A stretch of 18,380 nucleotides of DNA from an uncultured Eggerthellaceae bacterium (GTDB lineage: Bacteria > Actinomycetota > Coriobacteriia > Coriobacteriales > Eggerthellaceae): the NCBI GenBank assembly GCA_934630905.1, contig CAKTXN010000033.1, positions 1-18,380 of the forward strand, given 5' to 3'. How positions within the stretch are numbered: position 1 is the first letter of the stretch; the number at the start of each line of letters is the position of its first letter. The notes under the pieces were generated by a model, which was not told the origin of the DNA, did not search any database, and saw nothing but the letters and a program-made list of their open reading frames with translations. This document shows, piece after piece, positions 1-7,928 of this stretch. The position numbers and the translations under genes were made by a program.

Positions 1-2005
1 TGCGCAAGAAAACCCAGATAGAGTGGGCGATTTTCTCGCCAATGCCATCGATGGCCGCCATGCTTTCCTCGGTTGCCGCCATCAACAGTTCCATGCTGGG
101 GTAATTGCGCGCAATGACCTGCGCCATGTTCTTCCCCACGTGGCGAATGCCAATGCCGTTGATTACGCGCCAAAAGTCGCGCATCTTGCTTTCCTGGATG
201 GCCGCGGCCAACTTGTCGGCCGTTTTCTTGCCCAGCGTAATGGCTTCGCCGTCTTTGTTCGTGCGTCCTGTGTTCAGCAGGGAAAGCTCCACGGCATCCA
301 GCGTATAGAAGTCGGCAACGTCGCGCACGCGGCCCGCCTTCAGCAAGTGTCCGATAATTTCCTCACCCATGCCGTCGATATCCATGGCCTCGCGACTGGC
401 CCAATGAATCAATCGTTCAGCCGCCTGAGCTGGGCAATCAATGGAAATGCAACGATAATCCACTTCGCCTTCTTCGCGCACCACATGGCTTTTGCAGCTG
501 GGGCACTCCGTGGGCATGGTCCACACGCGCGCGTCTTGCGGACGCAGCGACAGCACCGGACCCAAAATTTCGGGGATGACATCGCCCGCCTTGCGCACGA
601 TAACGGTGTCGCCCACGCGCACATCTTTGCGCTGGACCTCGTCCACGTTATGCAGCGTGGCGCGCGCCACCACCGAGCCAGCCACCGTCACGGGCACCAG
701 CTCTGCCACCGGCGTGAGTTTGCCGGTGCGTCCCACCTGCACCGTAATATCGCGCAGGAGCGTAGTTTTTTCTTCCGGCGGGAATTTGAAGGCAATGGCC
801 CAGCGCGGCGCGCGGGACGTAAAGCCCATGGCATCTTGCTGGTCGAAGTTGTTCACTTTCACCACCACACCATCGATGTCGTAGGCAAGCGCATCGCGCC
901 GCTTCAGCGCATCGGCGCAAAAATCGCGTACTTCCTGGGCTTTCGTGCACAGCTTCACATCGGGATTCACATGGAAACCCGCCGCGCGCAGCCACTGCAA
1001 CAGCTCCCACTGGCTGCTCACATCAAGCGCGCGCTGGTCGGCAATAGCGTACATGAACGTTGCCAGATCGCGCTGCGCCGTAATGCCCGGGTCCTTTTGA
1101 CGAAGCGATCCCGCCGCCGCGTTGCGCGGATTCGCGAAACCCTGCTTGCCCGCCAGCTCGGCTTCGGCATTCAACGCGGCAAAGCTGCTTTTGGGCATGT
1201 AGATTTCGCCGCGCAGCTCAAGCGAGCCTTCCGGGCGCGTGATAAGCGCCGCGGCATCAGATGCAAGCGCAAGCGGAATGTCGGCCACGCCGCGGATGTT
1301 CACGGTCACGTCTTCGCCGGTCACACCATCGCCACGCGTGGCGGCGCGCACCAAACGGCCGTTGTCGTACGTGAGCGCAATGGACGACCCGTCGATTTTC
1401 AGCTCGCAGCACAGCGGCACCATGCGGCCGAAGAAGTCCTGCACGCGCGTCATCCACGCGTCCAGCTCGTCCAGGTCCATAGCGTTATCCAGCGAGTACA
1501 TGCGCTGCTCGTGCGTAACGGGGCTGAACTGCTCGCTTACGTAGCCACCCACGCGCTGCGTGGGGCTTGATGCGTCTGCGAACTGGGGAAACTCCTGCTC
1601 CAGCTCTTTCAGCTCGCGCATAAGAGAGTCGTAGGCAGCGTCGGAAATTTCCGGCGCGTCCTTCGCGTAATACAAATACGTGTGGTGCTCGATTTCGGCG
1701 CGCAACTTTTTGATGCGCGCCGCCGCTTCTGTTGCCGCGGGGTCTGCAGGAGTAGAAGCTGCGGAAGGAGCCGCCGAAGCGCCCGAGATTCCAGCGATGC
1801 CTTCGCTGTCGGAGACTTCGGGCGCCGCGGACGTTTCACCGGCGATTGCCGGGTTCGTCGCGGTCGCTTCGCCAGCGGTTGCAAAGGCAGTCGCTTCGCC
1901 AGCCGTTCCTGCAGCAGCCGTTTTATCAGCGGCGACTTCAGCCGCCTGCGTCGCATCATCTGCGGAATCCATATCGAAATCGAACAAACTTGCTTGTTCA
2001 GTCAT
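1..2005 (-). CDS. ligA: NAD-dependent DNA ligase LigA (C-terminus off the left edge)
   Basis: Seals single-strand nicks during replication and repair, using NAD+. The minus frame is open from ATG at 2005 to the window edge (668 residues). The adenylation motif ELKIDG is visible, with nucleophile Lys203 (codon 1397-1399). An NTase N-terminal segment carries YYAKDAPEISDAAYDSLMRE. A Cys4 zinc finger starts CPSCKS and ends CISIDCPAQ near 450-520, followed by helix-hairpin-helix repeats (INGIGIRHVGKNVA, IDGIGEKIAHS). The C-terminal BRCT domain is expected beyond position 1. The RBS AGAAGGTGG lies six bases before the ATG. The active Lys is about 88 residues later than in E. coli LigA (Lys115), because residues 25-100 form an Ala/Thr/Glu-rich extension. 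Lies 171 bases downstream of nnrD on the same strand. Identification is firm; whether the extension is translated is slightly less so. Confidence 0.96.
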   Translation of the reverse strand, partial: MTEQASLFDFDMDSADDATQAAEVAADKTAAAGTAGEATAFATAGEATATNPAIAGETSAAPEVSDSEGIAGISGASAAPSAASTPADPAATEAAARIKKLRAEIEHHTYLYYAKDAPEISDAAYDSLMRELKELEQEFPQFADASSPTQRVGGYVSEQFSPVTHEQRMYSLDNAMDLDELDAWMTRVQDFFGRMVPLCCELKIDGSSIALTYDNGRLVRAATRGDGVTGEDVTVNIRGVADIPLALASDAAALITRPEGSLELRGEIYMPKSSFAALNAEAELAGKQGFANPRNAAAGSLRQKDPGITAQRDLATFMYAIADQRALDVSSQWELLQWLRAAGFHVNPDVKLCTKAQEVRDFCADALKRRDALAYDIDGVVVKVNNFDQQDAMGFTSRAPRWAIAFKFPPEEKTTLLRDITVQVGRTGKLTPVAELVPVTVAGSVVARATLHNVDEVQRKDVRVGDTVIVRKAGDVIPEILGPVLSLRPQDARVWTMPTECPSCKSHVVREEGEVDYRCISIDCPAQAAERLIHWASREAMDIDGMGEEIIGHLLKAGRVRDVADFYTLDAVELSLLNTGRTNKDGEAITLGKKTADKLAAAIQESKMRDFWRVINGIGIRHVGKNMAQVIARNYPSMELLMAATEESMAAIDGIGEKIAHSIWVFLR
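1863..1907. repeat. Short tandem-like repeat in the 5' part of ligA
   Basis: The 14-mer GTCGCTTCGCCAGC occurs at 1863-1876 and again at 1890-1903, a 27-base (9-codon) period. It encodes the duplicated peptide TAGEATA in the low-complexity N-terminal extension of LigA. The in-frame period suggests growth of the extension by slippage or unequal recombination. Confidence 0.7.
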
Positions 2006-2176
2006 AATCCACCTTCTTGGTAGTGCTTTAACAGCGGCCCCAACAGCAGCTTCAACAACATCTAAATGGCACGTGCCGATTGCGGTTTCGGACGCGCACT
2101 CCGGCTCATCACTTCGCCGGCCAGCGTTCCCAAGCCGTTGCGCCTTGGCAAATTTTATCAGGAGTTCTGGGCGCGG

Positions 2177-3238
2177 CTAACGGTGCGTCAGCAATTCCTG
2201 AATTGCAATAGGAATGCGGTCGATGACATCTTCGGGAATGACACTCACCACACCTACCCGGCGCGCTGCTTCATTGCCTGCATCGGCATGCAACCGCGTG
2301 CCCAGAACTGCCGCTTGAACAGGAGAAAGACCCTGTGCAAGAAGCGCCGCGATAATGCCCGCCAGCACATCGCCCGTTCCCGCTTTTGCCAACGCGGGCG
2401 TCCCTTTGTCCATAAGGTACGTGTCGCCGCCATGCGCCACCACCGTTTCCGGACCTTTTAGAACCACCGTCGCGGCATACGCATCGGCAAGCAAACGTGC
2501 CGCGACAATCTGTTGCGTGATATCCGCCTGGGCCTTTGCCCAAGCATCCCGATCGGCGTCCGCCAGAACCCCTCGACAGGCTTCCGCCCGAGCCTTCCGT
2601 TGCGCAGCGGCCCGAGCTTCCTGGCGTTCGCCTTGCTCAGCGTTTTCGCACCCACCCTGGTTCGCGTTTTGCCAGGAATCGATGCGATCCCTGCTCAAGG
2701 CGCCCATCAATCGGCTTGCCTCGCCCGCATGCGGCGTTAAAACCAAGGGCGTTCCCGCCCCCGACGCAGCGCGCGCATGCAGAAAACCGGAACCCTCGCT
2801 TGCCACCAGGCGCGCCAAACCCGAAAGGGCGCCGGCATCCACAACTATGGGAATTTCTCGCGCCAAAACAGTGCGCAGAAGCTGTAATTCCTGCGGGTCT
2901 TCCCCACTAAAGCCGCATCCGATCAGCACCGCTGCCGGATGTTTTGCAGAGTCTTCTGCCTTCTGTAACACCTGGTCAAGCTCCTGTTCATCCCAGGCAC
3001 GCACAACAAGCGACGGCCCGCCCGCGCGCACCGTGGCAACCGATTCCGGCGCGCACCACACTTGCGTGTAGCCGGCTCCGGCACGCTGGCCCGCGCGCGA
3101 CGCAAGCACGGCCGCACCCGGATACTGCGCACTGCCGCCCACCACGTTCAACGTTCCGCGCGTGTATTTATTGGCATCCGATTTTGGCAGAGGAACCCAT
3201 GCGGCCAAGTCGGCATCGGAAAAGCGCAGCTCAGCCAC
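2177..3238 (-). CDS. nnrD: ADP-dependent (S)-NAD(P)H-hydrate dehydratase
   Basis: Repairs damaged NAD(P)H hydrates in the cytosol using ADP. The 353-residue protein has the ribokinase-like fold signatures of the YjeF C-terminal family: KYTRGTLNVVGGSAQYPGAA (24-43), LIGCGFSG (105-112), VVDAGAL (132-138), LVLTPHAGEASRLMG (165-179), VVLKGPETVV (258-267) and AKAGTGDVLAG (284-294) with catalytic Asp290. It lacks the N-terminal epimerase domain often fused in YjeF. About 48 extra Ala/Gln/Arg-rich residues lie between SRLMG and VVLKG (about 182-235), where E. coli has a short link. The start is GTG at 3238, two bases after the acpS stop (3241-3243), and AAGGCGG within the acpS end serves as RBS, so translation is probably coupled to acpS. 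Pairing with acpS is common in bacteria. Confidence 0.93.
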   Translation of the reverse strand: MAELRFSDADLAAWVPLPKSDANKYTRGTLNVVGGSAQYPGAAVLASRAGQRAGAGYTQVWCAPESVATVRAGGPSLVVRAWDEQELDQVLQKAEDSAKHPAAVLIGCGFSGEDPQELQLLRTVLAREIPIVVDAGALSGLARLVASEGSGFLHARAASGAGTPLVLTPHAGEASRLMGALSRDRIDSWQNANQGGCENAEQGERQEARAAAQRKARAEACRGVLADADRDAWAKAQADITQQIVAARLLADAYAATVVLKGPETVVAHGGDTYLMDKGTPALAKAGTGDVLAGIIAALLAQGLSPVQAAVLGTRLHADAGNEAARRVGVVSVIPEDVIDRIPIAIQELLTHR

Positions 3239-3240
3239 GG

Positions 3241-3996
3241 CTATTCGCCGCCTTCCTGCGCGCGAGCCGGCACATTAGCAGCAAAACCCGCATCCAGCGC
3301 GGCACCCGACAGCTCGCCAGCTGCAGCAGCGCCCGCGGCAAGCATTCCGCCAGCAGAGGCGGCGCCTTCCCGAAGCGCGCCTTCCCCGGACGCGTCCGCC
3401 CCAGATGTATCTTCCCGAGGCATGTCTTCCCCAGGCGTTTCGACTTCTCCTGCCACACCATCGATGTCGTCAAGCATGTTGCGCAGCTCCTTGAACTGGC
3501 GCGATAGCTCAATCATGGGATCTTCGGGCGCGGCAGGCGCCACGGAGTCGTCCGTGATGGCCATGGCGCATGCGACCGCCTCGGCGTGCGTGTAGGAAAG
3601 CGAAATGGGAATCTCCGTGATTTTTTGTTGCTGCGCGATCTCTTTCACGGCGCCATGCAACGCCACGAAGGGACGGCCCTTCACGTTGCGGCGCACCTCA
3701 ACGTTGCGCGGATCGCACGTGCCCCATCCGAAGCCAGTGCCCAACGCCTTAAGGACCGCTTCTTTTGCGGCAAAACGCGTGGCGTAGTGGATTTCCGGGC
3801 TGGCCATGCTGTCGCAATATGCCTGCTCATCGGCGGTAAAGACGCGCGACTTAAAACGCGGTGTGCGTTTCAACACAGTCGCCATGCGTGCGATTTCCAC
3901 GATATCAACGCCCAGGCCCACCTGGTTTTCAAGCCCCTGCGCCACGGGAGTGGCCGCGGCAACCGGCGCGGTTTTCTTGCTCTTTTTCGGACACAT
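3241..3996 (-). CDS. acpS: Holo-[acyl-carrier-protein] synthase with long C-terminal tail
   Basis: Transfers 4'-phosphopantetheine from CoA to apo-ACP, activating fatty acid synthesis. Family motifs: GLGVDIVEIAR (27-37, Mg2+ ligand Asp31), RFAAKEAVLKALGTGF (74-89, Glu79), VKGRPFVAL (105-113) and ISLSYTHAEAVACAMA (131-146). Usual length is 115-130 aa; this one is 251. There is a 26-residue Lys/Ala N-terminal extension and about 100 extra C-terminal residues rich in Ala, Gly and Glu. The tail continues in frame without a stop and reads directly into the nnrD junction. Start ATG at 3996, with AGGGAG five bases before it. First gene of the acpS-nnrD(-ligA) block; its promoter should lie in the gap to the right. 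The core assignment is secure; the tail has no recognisable function. Confidence 0.93.
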   Translation of the reverse strand: MCPKKSKKTAPVAAATPVAQGLENQVGLGVDIVEIARMATVLKRTPRFKSRVFTADEQAYCDSMASPEIHYATRFAAKEAVLKALGTGFGWGTCDPRNVEVRRNVKGRPFVALHGAVKEIAQQQKITEIPISLSYTHAEAVACAMAITDDSVAPAAPEDPMIELSRQFKELRNMLDDIDGVAGEVETPGEDMPREDTSGADASGEGALREGAASAGGMLAAGAAAAGELSGAALDAGFAANVPARAQEGGE

Positions 3997-4034
3997 ACTG
4001 CTCCCTGCTTATCTTGATTCATCCCCTATCAGGG

Positions 4035-4060
4035 ATTATTCGCCACCTGGGCATTATTCG
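4035..4060. promoter_or_regulatory. Direct repeat upstream of acpS
   Basis: ATTATTCG occurs at 4035-4042 and 4053-4060, 18 bases apart, each just after a GGG(C). This is close to two helical turns and sits 40-65 bases before the acpS ATG, so a two-site operator is possible. The short CCCTATCAGGG hairpin (about 4024-4034) lies beside it. No clear -35/-10 pair was found. Confidence 0.25.
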
Positions 4061-4364
4061 TTTTCGCGTTACCCGCCCATCGCCAACGGCGCATTGGCAA
4101 GCTGCCCAACGCTCAAATATCACCTGTTCAGCAGCTTAGATATTCGCTTACGTTGCTCGCTTTTTCTTTTTGTTTCATTTTACGGCAAAATCCGGTGCTT
4201 CCGCAGACGCAGGCAAAGTCTCTGTCACGATTTCATCTGCGCGGCAGTTGCTGCACCCCAGCACACCCCGTGAAACCTTCCTTTTTTGTTACGTTTCGCG
4301 CTATTTGCCCCGACCACGTCCCTAAAGCACTTCCCGCTTACCCTCAAGTCGCCCCCTCACGGTT

Positions 4365-4601
4365 CATGTTGTTAGATTTTGGGGTCGAAATTCGAAGTTG
4401 ATGCAGGTTGGAAGTAGGTCGAAGCTCCGAATCGAGCGAACCTCACGAAATATCTCAACAGAACATAATGTTGAACTGGGATTTTGCAGAAGCACTTTTT
4501 ACCACAACCGAACTCGACCCGAAAAATACTCCAAATTGAAGCGAGCACCTACTTCCAACCTGCATCAACTTCGAATTTGGAAGCGATTTTTCAACAACAT
4601 G
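4365..4601. repeat. Long inverted repeat (MITE-like or invertible element)
   Basis: A 32-base perfect inverted repeat: left arm 4388-4419 (starts AAATTCGAAGTTGATGCAGG) and right arm 4547-4578. The symmetry continues outward at unchanged spacing: after 14 poorly matched bases, CATGTTGTT at 4365-4373 mirrors AACAACATG at 4593-4601. Each arm is therefore about 55 bases around one axis near 4483. The 127-base interior (4420-4546) is not self-complementary. No transposase or recombinase is visible, and no clear target-site duplication was found. It could be a MITE, an invertible segment, or two inverted copies of an intergenic repeat. Confidence 0.85.
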
Positions 4602-4808
4602 ACCTCAAAGTCCCTTTTTCGCGCATTTCACACGCCCCACACGCCGAATCTCGCGAAACAAGGCGCGCTTGCGAACAGCCGAACACAACGCACGAATGGT
4701 CAGGAAAGCGCGCGAGCAACAGAAGCGCCGCAAGCAGAACAATCCCGCAGAATTTCAAGCGTAACAACACCCTCGCAAGAGACCATACGGAAAGTGCGCC
4801 TGCCCCGC

Positions 4809-4829
4809 GTGGGCAAGCCCACTTTTCTT
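4809..4829 (+). terminator. Orphan plus-strand terminator-like hairpin
   Basis: GTGGG-CAAG-CCCAC forms a stem of five or more pairs (4809-4822), followed by TTTTCTT. An outer GAAAGTG/CACTTTTC pairing could lengthen the stem. The U-tract exists only in plus-strand RNA, yet there is no plus-strand gene upstream for more than 4 kb, so it may end an unrecognised transcript from the gene-free region or be a relic. Confidence 0.5.
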
Positions 4830-4923
4830 AAAGCAACATAAATTGAACGGCCTTGGAAATGCTGAGCAATCCTCAAGGTCTATCCACCAAAAGACTCATC
4901 CGTCCAACCCATGGTTTCTTGCA

Positions 4924-6879
4924 TTAAACATCCAAGGCGGCATGATAGCCTTCGTATACGGCATCGGTAATAGTGCGCGAGCGCACCGCATCGCCTACCA
5001 CCCGCACAAAAGGAGCAGCGTCACGCAATTCATCCACCACATCTACCCTGCTCACCTGACCAATTGCGGAAATCACCGTATCGCAGGGAACAATCGCCTC
5101 CACACCATCATGACCGCGCACAACAACGCCGTCTTTCCCCACGGAAACAGCCGCTGCGTTAATCACCACGTCAACACTACTGTCTTCGATTTCCTTTCGG
5201 ATAATGGGCTGCTGGCGCACATTGGCATTGCAGGCAATTCCGTTTTCGTTGCTTATAAGATGCACGCGCTTGCCCCGAAGATGGCAGTGAAGCGCACACT
5301 CGCAACCCGTCAATCCACCACCCACAATAACGATTTCCTGACCAAGGGGAGCGTTTTCAAGATACAGTTCGTCCACCGTATAAACAGGAATATCACCCTC
5401 GATAGGAACATTCAGCTTGCGAGGATAAGATCCCACCGCCACAATCACTGCATCGGCGCCAAAATCGTCCGCAAAAGCCGCATCCACCGGGGTGTTCAAT
5501 CGCATATCCACGCCCTCTTTTTCGCAAAGGGCAGCGTATGTTTGAGATAGGTGATACATATCGTGTTTGAAGGGAACAGCCTGTTCACAGCGAAGAATGC
5601 CGCCCCATGCCGAGGATGCCTCGCACAAAGTGACCGCATGCCCCCGTTGCGCCGCCGTGCGGGCGGCCACCATACCAGCAATGCCACCGCCCACCACCAG
5701 GACTTTCTTCCGTTCGTTTTGGGGCACGGGCGTAATAGCAAGCCCTTCGATTTCGCGACCGATGCGCGGATTGATTGCGCACCGCCGCGTTTGGGTCGCC
5801 GGTCGCTCCGCCATGCAAACAAAGCAGCGCAGGCAACGCAGCACCTCGCTGCCCCGATTAGCCATAACCTTATTGGGAAGCTCCGGGTCTGCAAGAAGCG
5901 CACGACCCATAACCACCAGATCAGCATCTCCCCTTGAGATAATCTCCTCCATCATCTGGGGATCAGACAATCCACCCAATGTTGCAACTGGCTTATTCAC
6001 ATGCTTCTTGATTTCCCTTGCAAGATACACATTGCAGCCGTGCGGACGGAACATAGACGGATGGGTAATAGAGAAACCAAACTGATAGCTACCAGCGCTT
6101 ACGTGGATGATGTCCACCAAATCCTCAAGGGCGCAAGCAATACGAATCCCCTCGTCAAGGTCGTAACCGCCCTCAAAAAGCTCCGATCCGCTCATACGCA
6201 TCTCTATAGGGGTGCGAGGCCCCACAGCCGCGCGAACAGCCATCAGCACCTCGCGCGCAAAGCGAATACGTCCTTCAAAACTTCCGCCATACTCATCTTG
6301 ACGATGATTGAAGAAGGGGCTGAGAAACTGATTAATCAGCCAACCATGCCCGCAATGCACCATGACCACATCGAAACCGGCACGTTTAGCCAAAGCGGCT
6401 TTTTCGCCATAAGCAGCAACAATGTCTTTGATTTGATCCTTGGTCAGAGCCTTCACCTTCATGCCATCGGGCCGAACGCCATCGCTCGGACCATATTGGC
6501 ACAACTCGCCCTTGCTCTTTTTATCGACCATATACGTACCCGCATATTGACCAGAATGGGATAGCTCAATGCTGGCCAAGGCTCCATGACGCTTGATAGC
6601 ATCGGCAACGTACGTAAAAGCACCTAGCTGATTGGGGGTAACTAAAGATAAATGCAGCATCTGCGATCCATCGGTTTCCGGATGTACCACCAGCTCAGAC
6701 ACGGTAACTATCGCAGCGCCGCCCTTGGCGCGCGCTTCGTAGAATCCCTGGGTACGTGGACCCGGAGTACCCTCTGCCGTGATGTCCGTTGCGCCCATAG
6801 GCGCGCTGCACATCCTGTTTCGCAGGGTCAAACCGCACAAGTTCAAAGGTTTACATAGGTTCGGATAATCCCTTTTCAT
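4924..6879 (-). CDS. NADH:flavin oxidoreductase / enoate-reductase-like enzyme (OYE-FAD)
   Basis: Likely a cytosolic flavin enzyme that reduces C=C bonds of small organic acids or related compounds; substrate unknown. The 651 aa match the 2,4-dienoyl-CoA reductase/enoate reductase/trimethylamine dehydrogenase architecture. An FMN TIM barrel (1-345) includes HCGHGWLINQFLSPFFNHR (176-193; His176, His179) and DEYGGSFEGR. A 4Fe-4S site uses Cys349, Cys352, Cys355 and Cys367. FAD motif VVGGGIAG (395-402) and NAD(P) motif VIVGGGLTG (517-525) follow. The C-x2-C-x2-C spacing resembles trimethylamine dehydrogenase more than FadH (C-x2-C-x3-C). Start ATG 6879, with AAGGGGAG about ten bases upstream. 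It follows a Cys-rich small gene by 27 bases, so the two are probably cotranscribed. No signal peptide. No clear terminator was found after the stop. Confidence 0.9.
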   Translation of the reverse strand: MKRDYPNLCKPLNLCGLTLRNRMCSAPMGATDITAEGTPGPRTQGFYEARAKGGAAIVTVSELVVHPETDGSQMLHLSLVTPNQLGAFTYVADAIKRHGALASIELSHSGQYAGTYMVDKKSKGELCQYGPSDGVRPDGMKVKALTKDQIKDIVAAYGEKAALAKRAGFDVVMVHCGHGWLINQFLSPFFNHRQDEYGGSFEGRIRFAREVLMAVRAAVGPRTPIEMRMSGSELFEGGYDLDEGIRIACALEDLVDIIHVSAGSYQFGFSITHPSMFRPHGCNVYLAREIKKHVNKPVATLGGLSDPQMMEEIISRGDADLVVMGRALLADPELPNKVMANRGSEVLRCLRCFVCMAERPATQTRRCAINPRIGREIEGLAITPVPQNERKKVLVVGGGIAGMVAARTAAQRGHAVTLCEASSAWGGILRCEQAVPFKHDMYHLSQTYAALCEKEGVDMRLNTPVDAAFADDFGADAVIVAVGSYPRKLNVPIEGDIPVYTVDELYLENAPLGQEIVIVGGGLTGCECALHCHLRGKRVHLISNENGIACNANVRQQPIIRKEIEDSSVDVVINAAAVSVGKDGVVVRGHDGVEAIVPCDTVISAIGQVSRVDVVDELRDAAPFVRVVGDAVRSRTITDAVYEGYHAALDV

Positions 6880-6906
6880 AAAGCCCGCTCCCCTTAATCA
6901 CGCATA

Positions 6907-7146
6907 CTACAGAATCTCTTTCAACAACGCATCGGAATACTCGACGCCATCCCGCTGGCATTGGAGCATTTTTCGACGACGCATGCAGATGGGCACAACT
7001 CCCCCTTCGGGTTTTAGAAAGAAACTTTTATAGCCGCAATTGCCATAACCGCTGCACGACACGCATTTCATGTCGTTGACCGAAAATCCATCCAACACAT
7101 TTTCCGTCAAACGCCGTAAAGACAGAGCCTCCGATGATAAATCCAT
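6907..7146 (-). CDS. Cys-rich small protein of unknown function
   Basis: A 79-residue protein I do not recognise. It has five cysteines: Cys28, Cys31, Cys37, Cys54 and Cys63. The arrangement C-x2-C-x5-C (CVSCSGYGNC) then a later C-x8-C could bind a metal or Fe-S cluster. The N-terminal 25 residues look helical, and a basic RRRK stretch lies between the last cysteines. No signal peptide. Start ATG at 7146 with a strong AAGGGGGTGA RBS five bases upstream. Its stop lies 27 bases before the flavin oxidoreductase start, so it is the first gene of a two-gene unit and may be an electron-transfer or assembly partner of that enzyme (inference). The RBS and gene spacing support its reality; function is open. 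Confidence 0.72.
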   Translation of the reverse strand: MDLSSEALSLRRLTENVLDGFSVNDMKCVSCSGYGNCGYKSFFLKPEGGVVPICMRRRKMLQCQRDGVEYSDALLKEIL

Positions 7147-7230
7147 ACGTCACCCCCTTTGGCACAAACGCCCCCTTTTATCATGAATCCTAGCATCGTC
7201 GCAGGTCACAACATCGTACTACCAGGGTGA

Positions 7231-7240
7231 TATTGCAATA
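7231..7240. promoter_or_regulatory. Perfect palindrome in divergent intergenic region
   Basis: TATTGCAATA is a 10-base perfect palindrome, about midway between the start of the minus Cys-rich gene (7146) and the plus FKBP gene (7385). Position suggests a possible operator, but a short AT-rich palindrome can arise by chance. Confidence 0.25.
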
Positions 7241-7320
7241 ATTCATACCTTTGGCCCGAAGATAGGAGCCCATGAAAACGTACAATCATGTTATTCGAAG
7301 CAATACGGCAACACGATACG

Positions 7321-7329
7321 TGCTATAAA
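7321..7329 (+). promoter_or_regulatory. Extended -10 promoter for the FKBP gene
   Basis: TGCTATAAA matches an extended -10 element (TGn then TATAAT-like). It lies 55 bases before the ATG at 7385, giving a leader of about 50 bases. No good -35 is present, as is usual for extended -10 promoters. Confidence 0.4.
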
Positions 7330-7384
7330 TTGAAGCACAGCGCAATTCGTGTTTTGCCGTAAAAACAAGAGAAAGGCGGCAGCT

Positions 7385-7903
7385 ATGAAGCTCGGAACTA
7401 CGGTAACTTTGACCTATCAGGGAACGCTCGAAGATGGCAGCATGTTTGGTTATGCCGATGCCGAAAAACCCATGGTGTTTCAAACGGGCATGGATCAAGC
7501 AATCGATGGTTTTGAAAAAGAAATTCTTGCCATGAGCCAGGTAGGCGAAAAGAAGACCTTCACTGTTGACCCCTACGAAGCATATGGCGAATACTTAGAT
7601 GACTATACAATGCAAATCCCCCGCGATCAAATTCCCGTAGACAATATTGCGGTAGGAAAACGCATCTGGCTTGCCAGCAGCGAAGACGGCGCACCTTTGC
7701 CCGCCACCTGCATCGCACTTGACAACGAGACCGCCACTTTTGACTTGAATCATCCACTTGCTGGCAAGAATCTAATCTTCCAAGTTGAGATTATCGATTT
7801 GCAGGAAGCTCCCGACGATTTCGTCTCCGCAGCCGAAAAAGCTCGTCGCGTGAAAGAGCAGTCGAAGCTTCTCGGTGGCGACCAAGCAAGCGACTACCGC
7901 TAG
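7385..7903 (+). CDS. FKBP-type peptidyl-prolyl isomerase (SlyD-like)
   Basis: Catalyses cis-trans isomerisation of Xaa-Pro bonds and acts as a folding helper in the cytosol. The 172 aa start MKLGTTVTLTYQGTLEDG, followed by GMDQAIDGFEKEILAMSQVGEKKTF-type FKBP core (residues about 37-60). An insert-in-flap domain follows (YGEYLDDYTMQIPRDQIP to ATFDLNHPLAGKNL), and the core strand FQVEIIDL closes the fold, the SlyD order. The His/Cys-rich metal-binding tail of E. coli SlyD is absent; the tail is charged (EKARRVKEQSK). The frame is open from about 7349, but the ATG at 7385 begins the family core and has GAAAGGCGG at proper distance. Single gene with its own promoter. SlyD homologues can deliver nickel or assist Tat and metalloenzyme maturation, but nothing here shows that. 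Confidence 0.93.
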   Translation: MKLGTTVTLTYQGTLEDGSMFGYADAEKPMVFQTGMDQAIDGFEKEILAMSQVGEKKTFTVDPYEAYGEYLDDYTMQIPRDQIPVDNIAVGKRIWLASSEDGAPLPATCIALDNETATFDLNHPLAGKNLIFQVEIIDLQEAPDDFVSAAEKARRVKEQSKLLGGDQASDYR

Positions 7904-7928
7904 AAGCTATCCGATAAAACCCAAGAGC

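Larger units (their letters stand above)
3997..4923. other. 927-base gene-free region
   Basis: The region between the acpS start and the end of the oxidoreductase gene has no convincing coding sequence. Plus-strand open frames at 4153-4401, 4398-4841 and 4484-4831 lack RBSs and family motifs, and two of them run through the inverted repeat. Base use is more AT-rich than in the neighbours. It holds the acpS upstream region, a large inverted repeat and an orphan terminator-like hairpin. I searched by eye for tRNA, tmRNA, RNase P RNA and SRP RNA signatures and found none. Confidence 0.7.

Noticed and set aside
23..1570. 515-aa plus-strand open frame
   Set aside because: It is antisense to ligA, whose minus frame shows all ligase motifs; the plus frame is His/Arg-rich without any motif, typical of a high-GC shadow.
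1863..1907. CRISPR-like array
   Set aside because: Only two short copies in coding frame with a 27-base period; no spacer pattern and no cas genes.
4809..4829. Terminator of the flavin oxidoreductase gene (minus strand)
   Set aside because: In minus-strand RNA the hairpin is followed by GC-rich sequence; the U-tract is only on the plus side.
4398..4841. 147-aa plus frame (and overlapping 4484-4831) in the gene-free region
   Set aside because: No RBS, begins inside the inverted repeat, and runs through the terminator-like hairpin; composition looks random.
3997..4923. tRNA, tmRNA, RNase P RNA or SRP RNA in the long gap
   Set aside because: None of the conserved sequence signatures could be found by eye on either strand.
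7272..7328. 18-codon open frame with AGGAG upstream of the FKBP gene, as a leader peptide
   Set aside because: The SD-to-ATG gap is only three bases, and the likely promoter (7321-7329) lies at its end, so it would not be on the FKBP transcript.
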